DNA of 29,957 bases from JBLKSS01 sp047607725 (GCF_047607725.1 NZ_JBLKSS010000070.1:1-29957); one strand, 5' to 3'; shown: positions 17,657-26,218, counted from the stretch's first letter. Made by a program: numbers and translations. The notes: generated by a model from the letters alone, not told the origin.

Positions 17657-18109
17657 ATGACTGGAGCAGCACGTTCACCGCGGCAGACCGCGCGTTACCT
17701 CTCTTTGCGTTTGCCGGTCGTCTCCCGCCCGCGCGCTACGCTGGCGGTGTTGCTGACGCTGCTGCTGCTTCTCGGCCTGCCAGCAGGACGGCGGCCGGCA
17801 CCGGCTGCTGAGCGAGGTGCCGGGATCCCATACCCATTTGGCGCCGGCAACGCTTGCGCAAGTGTGCGATGACATCTGGCAGCGTGACGATGGGGTGGTG
17901 AACAAGCCTGACTATTGGTTAAGCCTTATGGAATGCGCCCCGCGCATGACGCCCCCGACGGCGGTAGCGGCAAACCGCCGCCCGACGAACGGCAGACGCC
18001 GAAGGCTGACGGCACATGCGCCCCCGACGGCGGCGCGGTACCCCCCCCCCGTGCCGCGGCCGCCCGTCCGCCTGTTGCGGCGCTGGAGGCCGGGGAGCCA
18101 CGCCAATGA
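17657..18109 (+). pseudogene. qseG: QseG (YfhG) lipoprotein, frameshifted and internally deleted
   Basis: Its position between glrK and glrR and several fragments identify it. From ATG 17657 the signal-peptide hydrophobic run is in one frame, but the lipobox FSACQQDGG and the following mature part (LAQVCDDIWQRDDG, KPDYWLSLMECAPRM) are in another frame, so a shift falls near 17765-17780. After about 17945 only a proline-rich tail follows in yet another frame, ending EAGEPRQ at TGA 18107-18109, which overlaps the glrR start as ATGA. E. coli QseG has 237 residues; more than 100 codons of the middle are missing. A 15-base direct repeat (17950-17964 and 18019-18033) and a run of ten Cs (18041-18050) lie at the damaged end. 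QseG is the outer-membrane partner of GlrK. Confidence 0.8.
17950..18033. repeat. 15-bp direct repeats within qseG remnant
   Basis: CGCCCCCGACGGCGG occurs at 17950-17964 and again at 18019-18033, 69 bases apart, just before a ten-C homopolymer at 18041-18050. Such repeats are typical substrates for slippage or deletion, and this is where most of qseG has been lost. Confidence 0.7.
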
Positions 18110-19443
18110 GGGTGCGCAAACATGCCAATTTACTGCTGGTGGATGATGATACCAGCCTGCTGAAGCTGCTGGAGATGAGGCTGACCAGCGAGGGATTCAC
18201 GGTCACGACCGCGGAAAACGGCCCAGAGGCGCTGCGGCAGCTGCTGCGCAATAAAATTGACCTGGTCATCAGCGATTTGCGCATGGATGAAATGGACGGC
18301 ATCGCGTTGTTCAAGGCCATACAGCAGCAGCAGCCCGGCCTGCCGGTGATCATTCTCACCGCCCACGGCTCGATCCCGGAAGCGGTGTCGGCGACCCAGG
18401 AAGGGGTGTTCAGTTTTCTGACCAAACCGGTGGATCGCGACGCGCTTTATCGCGCCATCGACGAAGCGCTGGCGCTGACCCAGCCCGCCGGCGATGAACG
18501 CTGGCGGGAGGCCATCGTTACCCGCAGCCCGCTCATGCTGCGCCTGCTGGAGCAGGCGAAGATGGTCGCCCAGTCGGACGTCAGCATCCTGCTGAGCGGG
18601 CAGAGCGGCACCGGCAAAGAGATTTTGGCGAAGGCGATCCACGCCGCCAGCCCGCGCGCCCATGCCCCGTTAGTCGCAATCAACTGCGGCGCCTTGCCGG
18701 AGCTGCTGCTGGAGTCCGAACTGTTCGGCCATGCCCGCGGTGCTTTCACCGGCGCGGTCAGCCAGCGTGAAGGGTTATTCCAGGCCGCCGACGGGGGGAC
18801 GTTATTTATTGATGAAATCGGCGATATGCCGCTGTCGTTGCAGGTCAAACTGCTGCGGGTGCTGCAAGAGCGCAAGGTGCGCCCGCTCGGCAGTGATCGC
18901 GATCGCGCGATCGATGTGCGCATTTTGTCCGCCACCCATCACGATCTGCCGAAGGCGATGGCGGCAGGGGAATTTCGCGAGGATCTGTATTATCGATTGA
19001 ATGTCGTCAGCCTGAAACTGCCACCCTTGCACGAACGGGCCGAGGATATTCCCCTGCTGGCGCAGCATTTATTACGCCTGGCGGCGCAGCGCCATAAACC
19101 CTTTGTGCGCAGTTTTTCCGCCGATGCCATGAGAAGACTGGTGGCCGCCGGCTGGCCCGGTAATGTACGCCAACTGGTGAACGTGATAGAACAGTGTGTG
19201 GCGTTAACCTCCACGCCGGTCATCGGTGATGCGCTGGTGGCGCAGGCGCTGGCGGATGATACCACGGTGATGCCGACCTTCGCCTAGGCGCGCCATCAAT
19301 TCGAGTTGCGCTATTTACGCAAGTTATTGCAAATAACCCGCGGAAATGTGACGCAGGCCGCACGGATGGCTGGTCGCAACCGCACAGAATTTTATAAACT
19401 CTTGTCCCGCTATACGCTGGACCCGAATGATTTTAAACATTGA
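18106..19443 (+). pseudogene. glrR: Response regulator GlrR, amber stop removes the HTH
   Basis: GlrR is the sigma-54-dependent activator of glmY and rpoE. From ATG 18106 the receiver domain (phospho-acceptor D57 in SDLRMDEMDG) and AAA+ domain are complete: Walker A GQSGTGKE ending near K171, GAFTGA at 212-217 and Walker B GTLFIDEIGD near 231-240. The frame then meets TAG at 19285-19287, where relatives have a Glu codon (GAG). Beyond it the same frame encodes an undamaged Fis-type DNA-binding domain (GNVTQAARMAGRNRTEFYKL) to TGA 19441-19443. Full length would be 445 residues; the truncated product is 393. The product could still touch sigma-54 polymerase but should not bind its upstream sites. 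One base change is the only lesion I see. Confidence 0.93.
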
Positions 19444-19503
19444 TCGGCACTCGTTTCTGATGATCGACGGCGAGCGCCGGTAATCAACCAAGTAGGTGAA
19501 GTA

Positions 19504-19842
19504 ATGAAAAAAATTGATGCGATAATCAAACCCTTCAAATTAGATGACGTGCGCGAAGCGCTGGCCGAAGTCGGCATTACCGGGATGACGGTAACCGAAG
19601 TTAAAGGATTTGGGCGACAAAAAGGGCATACTGAATTGTACCGCGGTGCGGAGTACATGGTGGATTTCCTGCCCAAGGTGAAAATTGAACTGGTGGTGCC
19701 GGATGATATCGTCGACAGCTGCGTCGACACCATTATGCATACCGCCCAGACCGGCAAGATCGGCGACGGCAAAATTTTTGTCTTCGACGTAGCGCGCGTG
19801 GTGCGCATCCGCACCGGCGAGCAAGACGAAGAAGCCATCTGA
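19504..19842 (+). CDS. glnB: Nitrogen regulatory protein P-II
   Basis: GlnB is the cytoplasmic trimeric sensor of 2-oxoglutarate and glutamine that controls NtrB and glutamine synthetase adenylylation. The product is 112 residues, exactly the family length. The T-loop carries Y51, the uridylylation site, in GHTELYRGAEY, and the C-terminal signature (TGKIGDGKIFVFDV and VRIRTGE) is intact. The start is ATG 19504 (MKKIDAIIKPFKLDDVR). It follows glrR by 60 bases, the usual enterobacterial order, and looks functional although the three genes before it are broken. Confidence 0.98.
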   Translation: MKKIDAIIKPFKLDDVREALAEVGITGMTVTEVKGFGRQKGHTELYRGAEYMVDFLPKVKIELVVPDDIVDSCVDTIMHTAQTGKIGDGKIFVFDVARVVRIRTGEQDEEAI

Positions 19843-20195
19843 GGCTCGCTGCCAGCGGCCCAAGCCATTGGAAAACCGACCCCGTTGCGCCGGCGCCTTA
19901 AGGATCGGCCCGCGATGCTTAGGCGTTAAGCGTGGGCGTGCGAGCCGCGAATGTGCAACGCGCAGGATGCCCGCGTGGGCCGCGCATGAATTTTTCCGCC
20001 TTCGCGATGAAAATATTTCGCGATGCGGCCCAGGGGGCGGTTACAGGCTGGATGCGGCAGTTTAAAGGAAATCGTTTGCGTAAAAAGCGGCGCTGGACCC
20101 TATCGGAAATGAGGCAAAAAAGATTACACTGACGGCCTGTCATTCCCCCTAATTTAATACGCCGTAGTAGGTTAGCTGAGAGTCAGGAGAAACAG
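19843..20195. other. glnB-glyA intergenic region, hmp missing
   Basis: In E. coli hmp (flavohaemoglobin) lies beside glyA in this interval. Here only 353 bases separate glnB and glyA and I see no recognisable hmp fragment. The second half is the glyA control region. TGAA-N5-TTCG at 20008-20020 resembles half of a MetR-type TGAA-N5-TTCA operator, one mismatch off, and a PurR box follows at 20066-20081. A possible -10 (TACACT) is at 20125-20130. Confidence 0.5.
20066..20081 (+). promoter_or_regulatory. PurR box upstream of glyA
   Basis: AGGAAATCGTTTGCGT fits the PurR operator pattern ANGCAANCGNTTNCNT at all fixed positions but one. E. coli glyA is also PurR-regulated from an almost identical site. 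It links glycine and one-carbon supply to purine status together with purL. Confidence 0.85.
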
Positions 20196-21449
20196 ATGTT
20201 AAAGCGTGATATGAACATTGCGGATTATGATGCCGAACTGTGGCAGGCAATGGAGCAGGAAGTGGTGCGCCAGGAAGAGCACATTGAACTGATTGCATCT
20301 GAAAACTACACCAGCCCGCGCGTTATGCAGGCACAGGGCTCACAATTGACCAATAAGTACGCTGAAGGCTATCCCGGCAAGCGTTACTACGGCGGATGTG
20401 AATATGTTGACGTGGTGGAGCAGTTGGCCATCGATCGCGCCAAAGCGCTGTTTGGCGCCGATTATGCCAATGTTCAGCCACATTCGGGATCACAAGCCAA
20501 TTTCGCCGTTTATACCACCTTGCTGCAGCCGGGCGATACCGTGCTGGGGATGAATCTGGCGCACGGCGGTCATTTGACCCACGGCTCCCCGGTCAACTTC
20601 TCCGGCAAATTATATAATATCGTGTCTTACGGTATCGATGAAAGCGGCCATATCGATTATGAGCAGCTGGCCGAACTAGCGAAAACCCATCAGCCGAAAA
20701 TGATTATCGGTGGTTTCTCCGCTTATTCCGGCGTGGTGGACTGGGCCAAAATGCGGCAAATTGCCGACAGTATCGGCGCTTATCTGTTTGTGGATATGGC
20801 CCACGTAGCGGGCCTTATCGCCGCCGGCGTGTATCCGAACCCGGTGCCCCACGCGCACGTGGTGACCACCACGACCCACAAGACGCTGGCCGGCCCCCGC
20901 AGCGGTATGATCCTGGCCAAAGGCGGCAGCGAAGAGCTGTACAAAAAGCTGAACTCCGCCGTCTTCCCCGGCGCGCAGGGCGGTCCGTTAATGCATGTGA
21001 TCGCCGCCAAGGCGGTCGCGCTGAAAGAGGCAATGGAGCCCGCGTTCAAAACCTACCAGCAGCAGGTGGCCAAAAACGCCAAGGCCATGGTGGAGGTTTT
21101 CTTGTCGAGCGGGTTTAAAGTCGTTTCCGGCGCTACCGATAATCACTTGTTCTTGCTGGATTTAGTGGATAAAAACCTGACCGGGAAAGAGGCGGATGCG
21201 GCCCTGGGCCGTGCCAATATCACCGTCAACAAAAACAGCGTACCGAACGATCCAAAAAGTCCGTTCGTTACCTCCGGGGTGCGTATCGGCACGCCGGCGG
21301 TCACCCGCCGCGGTTTTACCGAGGCAGATGTGCGTGAGTTGGCCGGCTGGATGTGCGACGTGCTGGAAAATATCAACGACGACGCGGTGATTGAACGGAC
21401 TAAAAATAAAGTGCTGGATATCTGTGCCCGTCATCCCGTTTACGCCTGA
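20196..21449 (+). CDS. glyA: Serine hydroxymethyltransferase
   Basis: GlyA interconverts serine and glycine while loading one-carbon units onto tetrahydrofolate; it uses pyridoxal phosphate. The 417-residue product is the same length as E. coli GlyA and nearly identical in motifs: ELIASENYTSPRVMQAQGS, YYGGCEYVD, D200 and H203 in FVDMAHVAG, and the PLP lysine K229 in TTTTHKTLAGPRSG. The start ATG 20196 gives MLKRDMNIADYD, with AGGAG about nine bases before. A strong terminator follows. The gene is intact and expected to be active. Confidence 0.98.
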   Translation: MLKRDMNIADYDAELWQAMEQEVVRQEEHIELIASENYTSPRVMQAQGSQLTNKYAEGYPGKRYYGGCEYVDVVEQLAIDRAKALFGADYANVQPHSGSQANFAVYTTLLQPGDTVLGMNLAHGGHLTHGSPVNFSGKLYNIVSYGIDESGHIDYEQLAELAKTHQPKMIIGGFSAYSGVVDWAKMRQIADSIGAYLFVDMAHVAGLIAAGVYPNPVPHAHVVTTTTHKTLAGPRSGMILAKGGSEELYKKLNSAVFPGAQGGPLMHVIAAKAVALKEAMEPAFKTYQQQVAKNAKAMVEVFLSSGFKVVSGATDNHLFLLDLVDKNLTGKEADAALGRANITVNKNSVPNDPKSPFVTSGVRIGTPAVTRRGFTEADVRELAGWMCDVLENINDDAVIERTKNKVLDICARHPVYA

Positions 21450-21530
21450 CGGCAGCAAACGGTTTTAACGAGGCAGGGGGACGGGGGACTGCACGGCCCT
21501 TGCTGGCGCAACCCTGGTCACAAACGGCTA

Positions 21531-21558
21531 ACCGGCCCCGCGGGGGGCCGGTTTTTTT
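21531..21558 (+). terminator. Rho-independent terminator of glyA
   Basis: A perfect 9-bp stem, ACCGGCCCC (21531-21539) and GGGGCCGGT (21544-21552), with a GCGG loop and a run of seven Ts (21552-21558). It is placed 80 bases after the glyA stop. Confidence 0.9.
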
Positions 21559-21626
21559 GTCCCTGGCAGCGCCGAGGCGCGCTTTGGTTGCCCGCGGTGC
21601 CGGACCGGCAGTATCGCGGCCGGGGT

Positions 21627-22874
21627 TCAGGATTCGAGTAGATCGCGGATCCGCTGGCGCTGCGGCAGCGGTATGCGGACCTGCAGCAGCGGCGGCGAGT
21701 ATAAAGGCAATTGCATTTGGAAAGGGGTAATGACCAGCACGGTATTTTTCGGCGCGCCGCGCGCCTGAAACTCGGTGACCGATTGGAATTTGATATTCAG
21801 CGGCAACAGCGTCAGTTCCCGGATTTGCAGCTCCAGTTTGCGCTCCTGCTCCCCCTCCGATTGGCTTAAAATCACCACCTGCTTTTCCTGCAGATCCGTC
21901 TCTTGCATTAGCCAGGCGCCGAAGATGACCGCAATCAGACCCATCTCCTTTCGGCTGAAACGAATACGATACTCCGCTTCCAGCGGTATCATCGCCGCAC
22001 GGGTGGCGCGTAGCAGACAGGGATATTTTTCCTCTACTTCGCTTTGCAGGCTGCTGTCGACGCCCATGTGGAAATGGCAGCGTTCCAGCGCGGTGTTCAA
22101 ATGGAAAAATAGCTGTTCCGCCAGCGGGCCCTCTTGGGGAAACATTTTACCGGAAAGCTGCGCGAAACGGCTGATAAGTCGCTCGACCGCCTGGCTCAGC
22201 CGCCGATCGGCGGCTGAGCTCGGATCGGCGGGTTGAGGATGCTTTAGCTGACTGATAAGCAGCGTAAGCCCGAACACTTCGCTGGCCGGCAGCGACCAGT
22301 CGCGAAACGCTGCCTGCACCGCCGGGTACGCTTGTTTCTGGCTGAGCCATTGCCGCTGGTGCTGATTGAACGCCGGCGTCTGCTGGCGGTGGCACTGTAG
22401 CAGCAGGTAATGCAGCCAGAGCGTGAGGAACTGGCGGTTACTTTCGGCACGTTGGACGGGCAATAGGGGTAAAAGGCGCTCAAGGGCGTCCGTCAGGCGC
22501 GACGGCGGAAATTGCAGCGCGGGCGGCAAGGTATGCCACTGTTGGGTAAGCGCCGCGGTGAAATCGCGTTCGACGCGAGCGGGGCACAGCCGCAGCGCCC
22601 GGCGTAGGCCATCGAACAGACACAACCGGTGACTGAGAATATTGCCCTCAATACGGTATTCCGCCTCCCGGCGGCGCAGGGCGAGCCGATACAGCGTGCC
22701 GATTTCGGCTTCGAGTTGCGCGAGATCGCGTTGTGTGGTCGCGGGATCCGTCCCGCATTGGTGCGCCAGCTGTGTCAGCGAGCAGGGCCCCGTCGCTGAA
22801 TACAGCTGCAGCAACAGATGGCTGCGCCTGCCAGAAGCGGATAGCGCGGGCGCCTGTGAAGTGGGCGGACTCAT
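21627..22874 (-). CDS. csiE: Stationary phase inducible protein CsiE
   Basis: This 415-residue protein (E. coli CsiE 426) has an N-terminal winged-helix-like region (SLTQLAHQCGTDPATTQRDL) and PRD-like helical domains. Conserved stretches include RIEGNILSHRLCLFDGLRRALRLCP, SGKMFPQEGPLAEQLFFHLN, IPLEAEYRIRFSRKEMGLIAVIFGAWLMQE and the C-terminal LTLLPLNIKFQSVTEFQ. E. coli csiE is induced in stationary phase, but its molecular role is not settled; the PRD architecture suggests a regulator. The start is ATG at 22874 on the minus strand. The gene is convergent with glyA. No stops or frameshifts interrupt it. In E. coli hcaT is next to csiE; it is absent here. Confidence 0.9.
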   Translation of the reverse strand: MSPPTSQAPALSASGRRSHLLLQLYSATGPCSLTQLAHQCGTDPATTQRDLAQLEAEIGTLYRLALRRREAEYRIEGNILSHRLCLFDGLRRALRLCPARVERDFTAALTQQWHTLPPALQFPPSRLTDALERLLPLLPVQRAESNRQFLTLWLHYLLLQCHRQQTPAFNQHQRQWLSQKQAYPAVQAAFRDWSLPASEVFGLTLLISQLKHPQPADPSSAADRRLSQAVERLISRFAQLSGKMFPQEGPLAEQLFFHLNTALERCHFHMGVDSSLQSEVEEKYPCLLRATRAAMIPLEAEYRIRFSRKEMGLIAVIFGAWLMQETDLQEKQVVILSQSEGEQERKLELQIRELTLLPLNIKFQSVTEFQARGAPKNTVLVITPFQMQLPLYSPPLLQVRIPLPQRQRIRDLLES

Positions 22875-23054
22875 GGGTCGTATAACCTTTTGGTTATCGT
22901 GATAGCCTTAATCATAGTCAACCGCCCCCGCTCGATTGCCGGCGCGACGTTTTTGTTTTATAGTTTTTAACCGCGTCACATTTTTCTCGGGTCGGAGCGC
23001 GGGCCGTCACGCCTGCCGGTCAGGGGAAACGAGGGATGGATCCTTGCCTAAGTT

Positions 23055-23071
23055 ATGTTATTTTATAACAT
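23055..23071. promoter_or_regulatory. Zur-type operator before the metal transporter
   Basis: ATGTTATTTTATAACAT is an inverted repeat of two 7-base arms around three Ts. It matches the gamma-proteobacterial Zur pattern ATGTTATANTATAACAT at all but one base. It contains a TATAAC hexamer (23064-23069) that could be the -10 of the downstream gene, and lies 40 bases before the GTG start. This suggests zinc-dependent repression; recognition by Zur is inferred from the pattern only. Confidence 0.65.
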
Positions 23072-23110
23072 TATCGGTTTGCGGGCATCGGGCGCTCGCC
23101 GGGAGAATGT

Positions 23111-23990
23111 GTGGCAAAAACAAACGATCGCGCGGTGCGGCCGGGGGACTTCCGTTCGTCTCGCATTTGGCTGAATTTATGGCCGCTTTGGGTTTTTTTA
23201 GGGGCGCTGGCGGCGGTGGGGCAGTGGATTTGGCTACGCTGGCAGCAGTAACTGCTGCAAATGGTTCAATGGCAAAAGCAACTGCACCAGCACATGGTCG
23301 TGCTGTTGCAGGAGGTGCAAGGGGATCCACACCATTATGGCGCCACGCTGCTGCTGTTCAGTTTTGTCTATGGCATTCTGCACGCGCTCGGACCCGGCCA
23401 CGGCAAAGTCGTGATTACCACCTATCTCGCCACCCACCGTTCCCGGCTGCGGCAAAGTTTGCTGATGACGCTGGCCGCGGCCCTGTTACAGGGCTTGATG
23501 GCGATATTGCTGGTTACCCTGACGCTCAAGCGCTTACACCCGCTATTGCGGGCCGCTGCGGCACAGGATAAGGCAGCGGTAGGGCGGGGCGACCGCGGCG
23601 CCGGATAAGGCGCTGGTTGTCCGGGCATTGACACCGGTGGACCATTACCACCCCGCGGATTGCGGCTGTGGGCACCGCCACTTACCGCGGGATGAGGAAT
23701 TGCGGGCGGCCGACGGCTGGTACGACCGCGCCGCCGTGGTGGTGGCCATGGGACTGCGCCCCTGCTCCGGCGCGGTGTTGGTGCTGCTGTTCGCCAAAGT
23801 GATCGGCGTGTATGCCTGGGGCGTCTTGTCCGCGCTGATGATGGCCGTGGGTACGGCGCTGACGCTGCTGGTGTTTTTCGGCCGTAGCGTCGCCGAACGG
23901 CTGATAACGCCGCGTGCGCCGTCGCTGTGGCATAATGTGGTATGGTCAACGCTGGCGCTCGCCGGTGGTGAGCGCCCGTTTTCCCGTTAA
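23111..23990 (+). pseudogene. NicO-family nickel/cobalt transporter, degraded
   Basis: The likely start is GTG 23111. One helix (WPLWVFLGALAAVGQW) is followed by an in-frame TAA at 23249-23251. The same frame resumes with the NicO hallmark LHALGPGHGKVVITTYLATH (about 23378-23437) and LLMTLAAALLQGLMAILLVTL. It then loses the reading frame near 23570; the second half, one frame over, has a Cys/His-rich metal-binding loop (HPADCGCGHRHLP) and AMGLRPCSGAVLVLLFAKV. A segment between the halves and the final helices are missing. Proteins of this kind are inner-membrane Ni/Co (or Zn) exporters. With a stop, a frameshift and two deletions it is not functional. The 3' end runs straight into a foreign remnant (23946-24008). 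Confidence 0.82.
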
Positions 23991-24008
23991 ATCAAACAGA
24001 TTGTGCAT
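23946..24008 (-). pseudogene. 5' remnant of a short-chain dehydrogenase gene
   Basis: On the minus strand an excellent ribosome site (AGGAGG, 24014-24019) precedes ATG 24008 and the reading MHNLFDLTGKRALTTG, which looks like the beginning of a short-chain dehydrogenase/reductase just before its TGxxxGxG NAD(P)-binding loop. After TG the match ends and a stop follows at 23946. Only about 16-20 codons survive. The truncation point coincides with the end of the NicO homology on the other strand, so one deletion seems to have joined the tails of two convergent genes. Confidence 0.6.
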
Positions 24009-24333
24009 CCAGTCCTCCTTACTGACGAGTGGGTGAGGCATTCGGAGGGGTCGCCGCGGCGATTTTCCCCCAGGTGACTTCTCTACCACGATTTGTCCGG
24101 CATGGGAATGACCTCGTGGGATGAATGGCAAGAGTGAACCCGAGGAGCCGCTGTGATGGGGCGCTAAACGGCAAGTAAGACCGGGGGCAACGGCGAGTAC
24201 GGGGTAGGGAAACGGCAGGGAGGGGGGAAAGAGAGCGGCAACGGAAAGGGGGGAGACAGAACCTGTTGGGCGGCGCCAGGCGTTGAGCCCGTAACGCTAG
24301 GGCCGGCACATCGCTGCCGGCCCTGGATAGAAT
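24009..24333. other. Gene-free stretch with purine-rich tract and hairpin
   Basis: I see no gene here. The part from about 24181 to 24261 is strongly G-rich and purine-biased on the plus strand, with several runs of three to six Gs. A perfect 10-bp hairpin, AGGGCCGGCA (24299-24308) and TGCCGGCCCT (24315-24324), lies nine bases beyond the suhB stop. It could end or stabilise the suhB transcript, but it lacks a T-tract on the minus strand. Confidence 0.45.
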
Positions 24334-25137
24334 TTAGCGCTTCAGCGCCTCGCTCAGCTCGTCGCGCATGGTCGAAAGCATGGCTTTCACGACGCGGGGA
24401 TTACCGGCCACAATATTGCCGGAAAGCAGGTGATTATGGCCGCCGGTGAAATCGGTGACCAGACCGCCCGCCTCACGCACCAGCAGTTCGCCGCCGGCAA
24501 AGTCCCAGGGCTTCAAGCCGATTTCAAAAAAACCGTCCACGCGGCCGGCGGCCACATAAGCAAGATCCAGCGCCGCGGAGCCGGTGCGGCGGAAATCCAC
24601 GCACTGTACGAACAGTTTGCTCACCAGGGCGATATAGCTGTTGGCATGCTGTTTCTGTTTGAAAGGAAAACCGGTGGCCAAAATGGTGCCATCCAGATCG
24701 CGCGCGCTACCGCCGCGCAGGCGGTAGCCGTTCAACTGGGCACCCTGGCCGCGGGACGCGGTGAACAGCTCATTGCGCATAGGATCGTAGATCACGGCCA
24801 CTTCCGTGCGGCCTTTTATGCGCACGGCAATGGAAACGGCAAAGTGGGGGAAACGCTTGATAAAGTTGGTGGTACCATCCAGTGGGTCGATAATCCATTG
24901 TACGTCGGTGTCTTCGCCGGCCAGCTCGCCGCTCTCTTCGCCGATAATGGCGTGCTGCGGGTAGGACTTGCGGATAACTTCAACAATCAAACGTTCCGCT
25001 TCGCGGTCAACGTTAGTGACAAAGTCGTTGTCGCCTTTCTGGCTGGCTTCGACGGCATCAGGGGTTTCGTAATGTTTGGCAATTAAATTACCCGCCTTTC
25101 GCGCCGCGCGAATGACGATGTTGAGCATCGGATGCAT
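24334..25137 (-). CDS. suhB: Inositol-1-monophosphatase family protein SuhB
   Basis: SuhB (267 residues, like E. coli) is a Mg-dependent inositol monophosphatase that also acts in rRNA transcription antitermination and ribosome assembly. The metal-binding motifs are complete: E67 in GEESGE, D84 and D87 in WIIDPLDGTTNF, and D212 in WDFAGGELLVREAGG. The start ATG at 25137 gives MHPMLNIVIRAARKAGN. It is divergent from trmJ, the usual arrangement. The open frame is undamaged. Confidence 0.97.
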   Translation of the reverse strand: MHPMLNIVIRAARKAGNLIAKHYETPDAVEASQKGDNDFVTNVDREAERLIVEVIRKSYPQHAIIGEESGELAGEDTDVQWIIDPLDGTTNFIKRFPHFAVSIAVRIKGRTEVAVIYDPMRNELFTASRGQGAQLNGYRLRGGSARDLDGTILATGFPFKQKQHANSYIALVSKLFVQCVDFRRTGSAALDLAYVAAGRVDGFFEIGLKPWDFAGGELLVREAGGLVTDFTGGHNHLLSGNIVAGNPRVVKAMLSTMRDELSEALKR

Positions 25138-25262
25138 GGATATCGTCCACTGTGAGATGTTAAAGAACTAAAACGGCGCTGAGATGAGAGTATAGCAGAG
25201 CGTCAGCAAAAAACCTACGGCTATGCTACCCTATCGCCACATTTCCTCTGACTTGTAAGATT

Positions 25263-26030
25263 ATGCTGCACAATATCCGCATCGTTCTGGTTGAAACGTC
25301 TCATACCGGCAATATTGGCTTCACCGCCCGCGCGATGAAAACCATGGGATTAAACAATCTCTACCTGGTCAATCCCCTGCATAAGCCCGATTCACAGGCT
25401 ATCGCCTTATCCGCCGGCGCCAGTGATATTATCGGCAATGCTACCCTGGTTGACAATCTCGATCAGGCGTTGGCCGGCTGTGGCCTGGTGGTGGGTACCA
25501 GCGCCCGTTCGCGGACACTTCCCTGGCCGATGCTGGCGCCGCGTGAGTGCGGCGTGAAAAGCGTGCAGGAGGCGGCGCAGGCCCCGGTAGCGCTTTTATT
25601 TGGCCGTGAGCGCGTCGGTCTGACCAATGATGAATTGCAAAAATGCCATTTCCATATCCAGATCCCGGCCAATCCTGAGTACAGTTCCCTCAACTTGGCG
25701 ATGGCGGTGCAGATTTTGGCGTATGAAGTCCGCGTCGCCTGGCTGGAAAGTCAGCGCCAGGACGCGACGGCGCAGGAAGCCTCGGTTTATCCTTTGGCAG
25801 AAGATCTGGAGCGTTTCTATCAACACTTGGAGCATGTGCTGAGCGCGACCGGTTTCATCCGGCGTGCCCATCCGGGGCTGGTGATGAACAAGCTGCGTCG
25901 GCTATTCAATCGCGCGCGGCCGGAAAGCCAGGAGCTGAATATCCTACGTGGGATGTTGACCTCCATCGAGCATCCGCAAAAGCCGCAAACGCCCCCTGCG
26001 GATGACGGCGGCTATCGCCCGGAGGATTAA
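25263..26030 (+). CDS. trmJ: tRNA (cytidine/uridine-2'-O-)-methyltransferase TrmJ
   Basis: TrmJ methylates the ribose at position 32 of several tRNAs using S-adenosylmethionine. The product has 255 residues (E. coli 246). SPOUT-class motifs are present: VETSHTGNIGFTARAMKTMG at the N-terminus, ALLFGRERVGLTNDEL in the middle, and the knot segment IPANPEYSSLNLAMAVQI. The C-terminal helical part ends in a slightly longer, proline-rich tail (PQKPQTPPADDGG), as expected for a poorly conserved terminus. ATG 25263 is the start. It precedes iscR as in E. coli, though the gap to iscR (254 bases) is roughly twice as long. It looks functional. Confidence 0.95.
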   Translation: MLHNIRIVLVETSHTGNIGFTARAMKTMGLNNLYLVNPLHKPDSQAIALSAGASDIIGNATLVDNLDQALAGCGLVVGTSARSRTLPWPMLAPRECGVKSVQEAAQAPVALLFGRERVGLTNDELQKCHFHIQIPANPEYSSLNLAMAVQILAYEVRVAWLESQRQDATAQEASVYPLAEDLERFYQHLEHVLSATGFIRRAHPGLVMNKLRRLFNRARPESQELNILRGMLTSIEHPQKPQTPPADDGGYRPED

Positions 26031-26193
26031 CGTGTTCAGAACGCCGGCGGCGCTCGCCCGCAGGAATGACTTATCCCGGACTCCGGCAGCTATCGCCGGC
26101 GGCACCACGCCGTTTCGGACGCGGTCAGAGTCTTCAGCCGGGGACAGATTTACGCCGGCGGCCGCTGTAAACGCAGCCGGTGGAAGGGAATAA

Positions 26194-26218
26194 ATACTTG
26201 AGCAAATTACTCGGTTAA
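26194..26218 (+). promoter_or_regulatory. IscR type 1 box (upstream copy)
   Basis: This 25-mer, starting ATACTTGAGCAAATTACTCGG, agrees with the type 1 IscR pattern ATASYYGACTRWWWYAGTCRRSTAT at about 20 of 25 positions. It abuts the stronger box at 26219. E. coli also has adjacent IscR sites before iscR. Confidence 0.6.

Noticed and set aside
17915..18109. Independent small proline-rich gene before glrR
   Set aside because: Its end overlaps the glrR start exactly as qseG does in relatives, so it is the surviving tail of qseG rather than a new gene.
24181..24261. Possible G-quadruplex or polypurine regulatory tract
   Set aside because: G runs are present but one loop exceeds seven bases, and no gene start is near; it may be drifted intergenic DNA.
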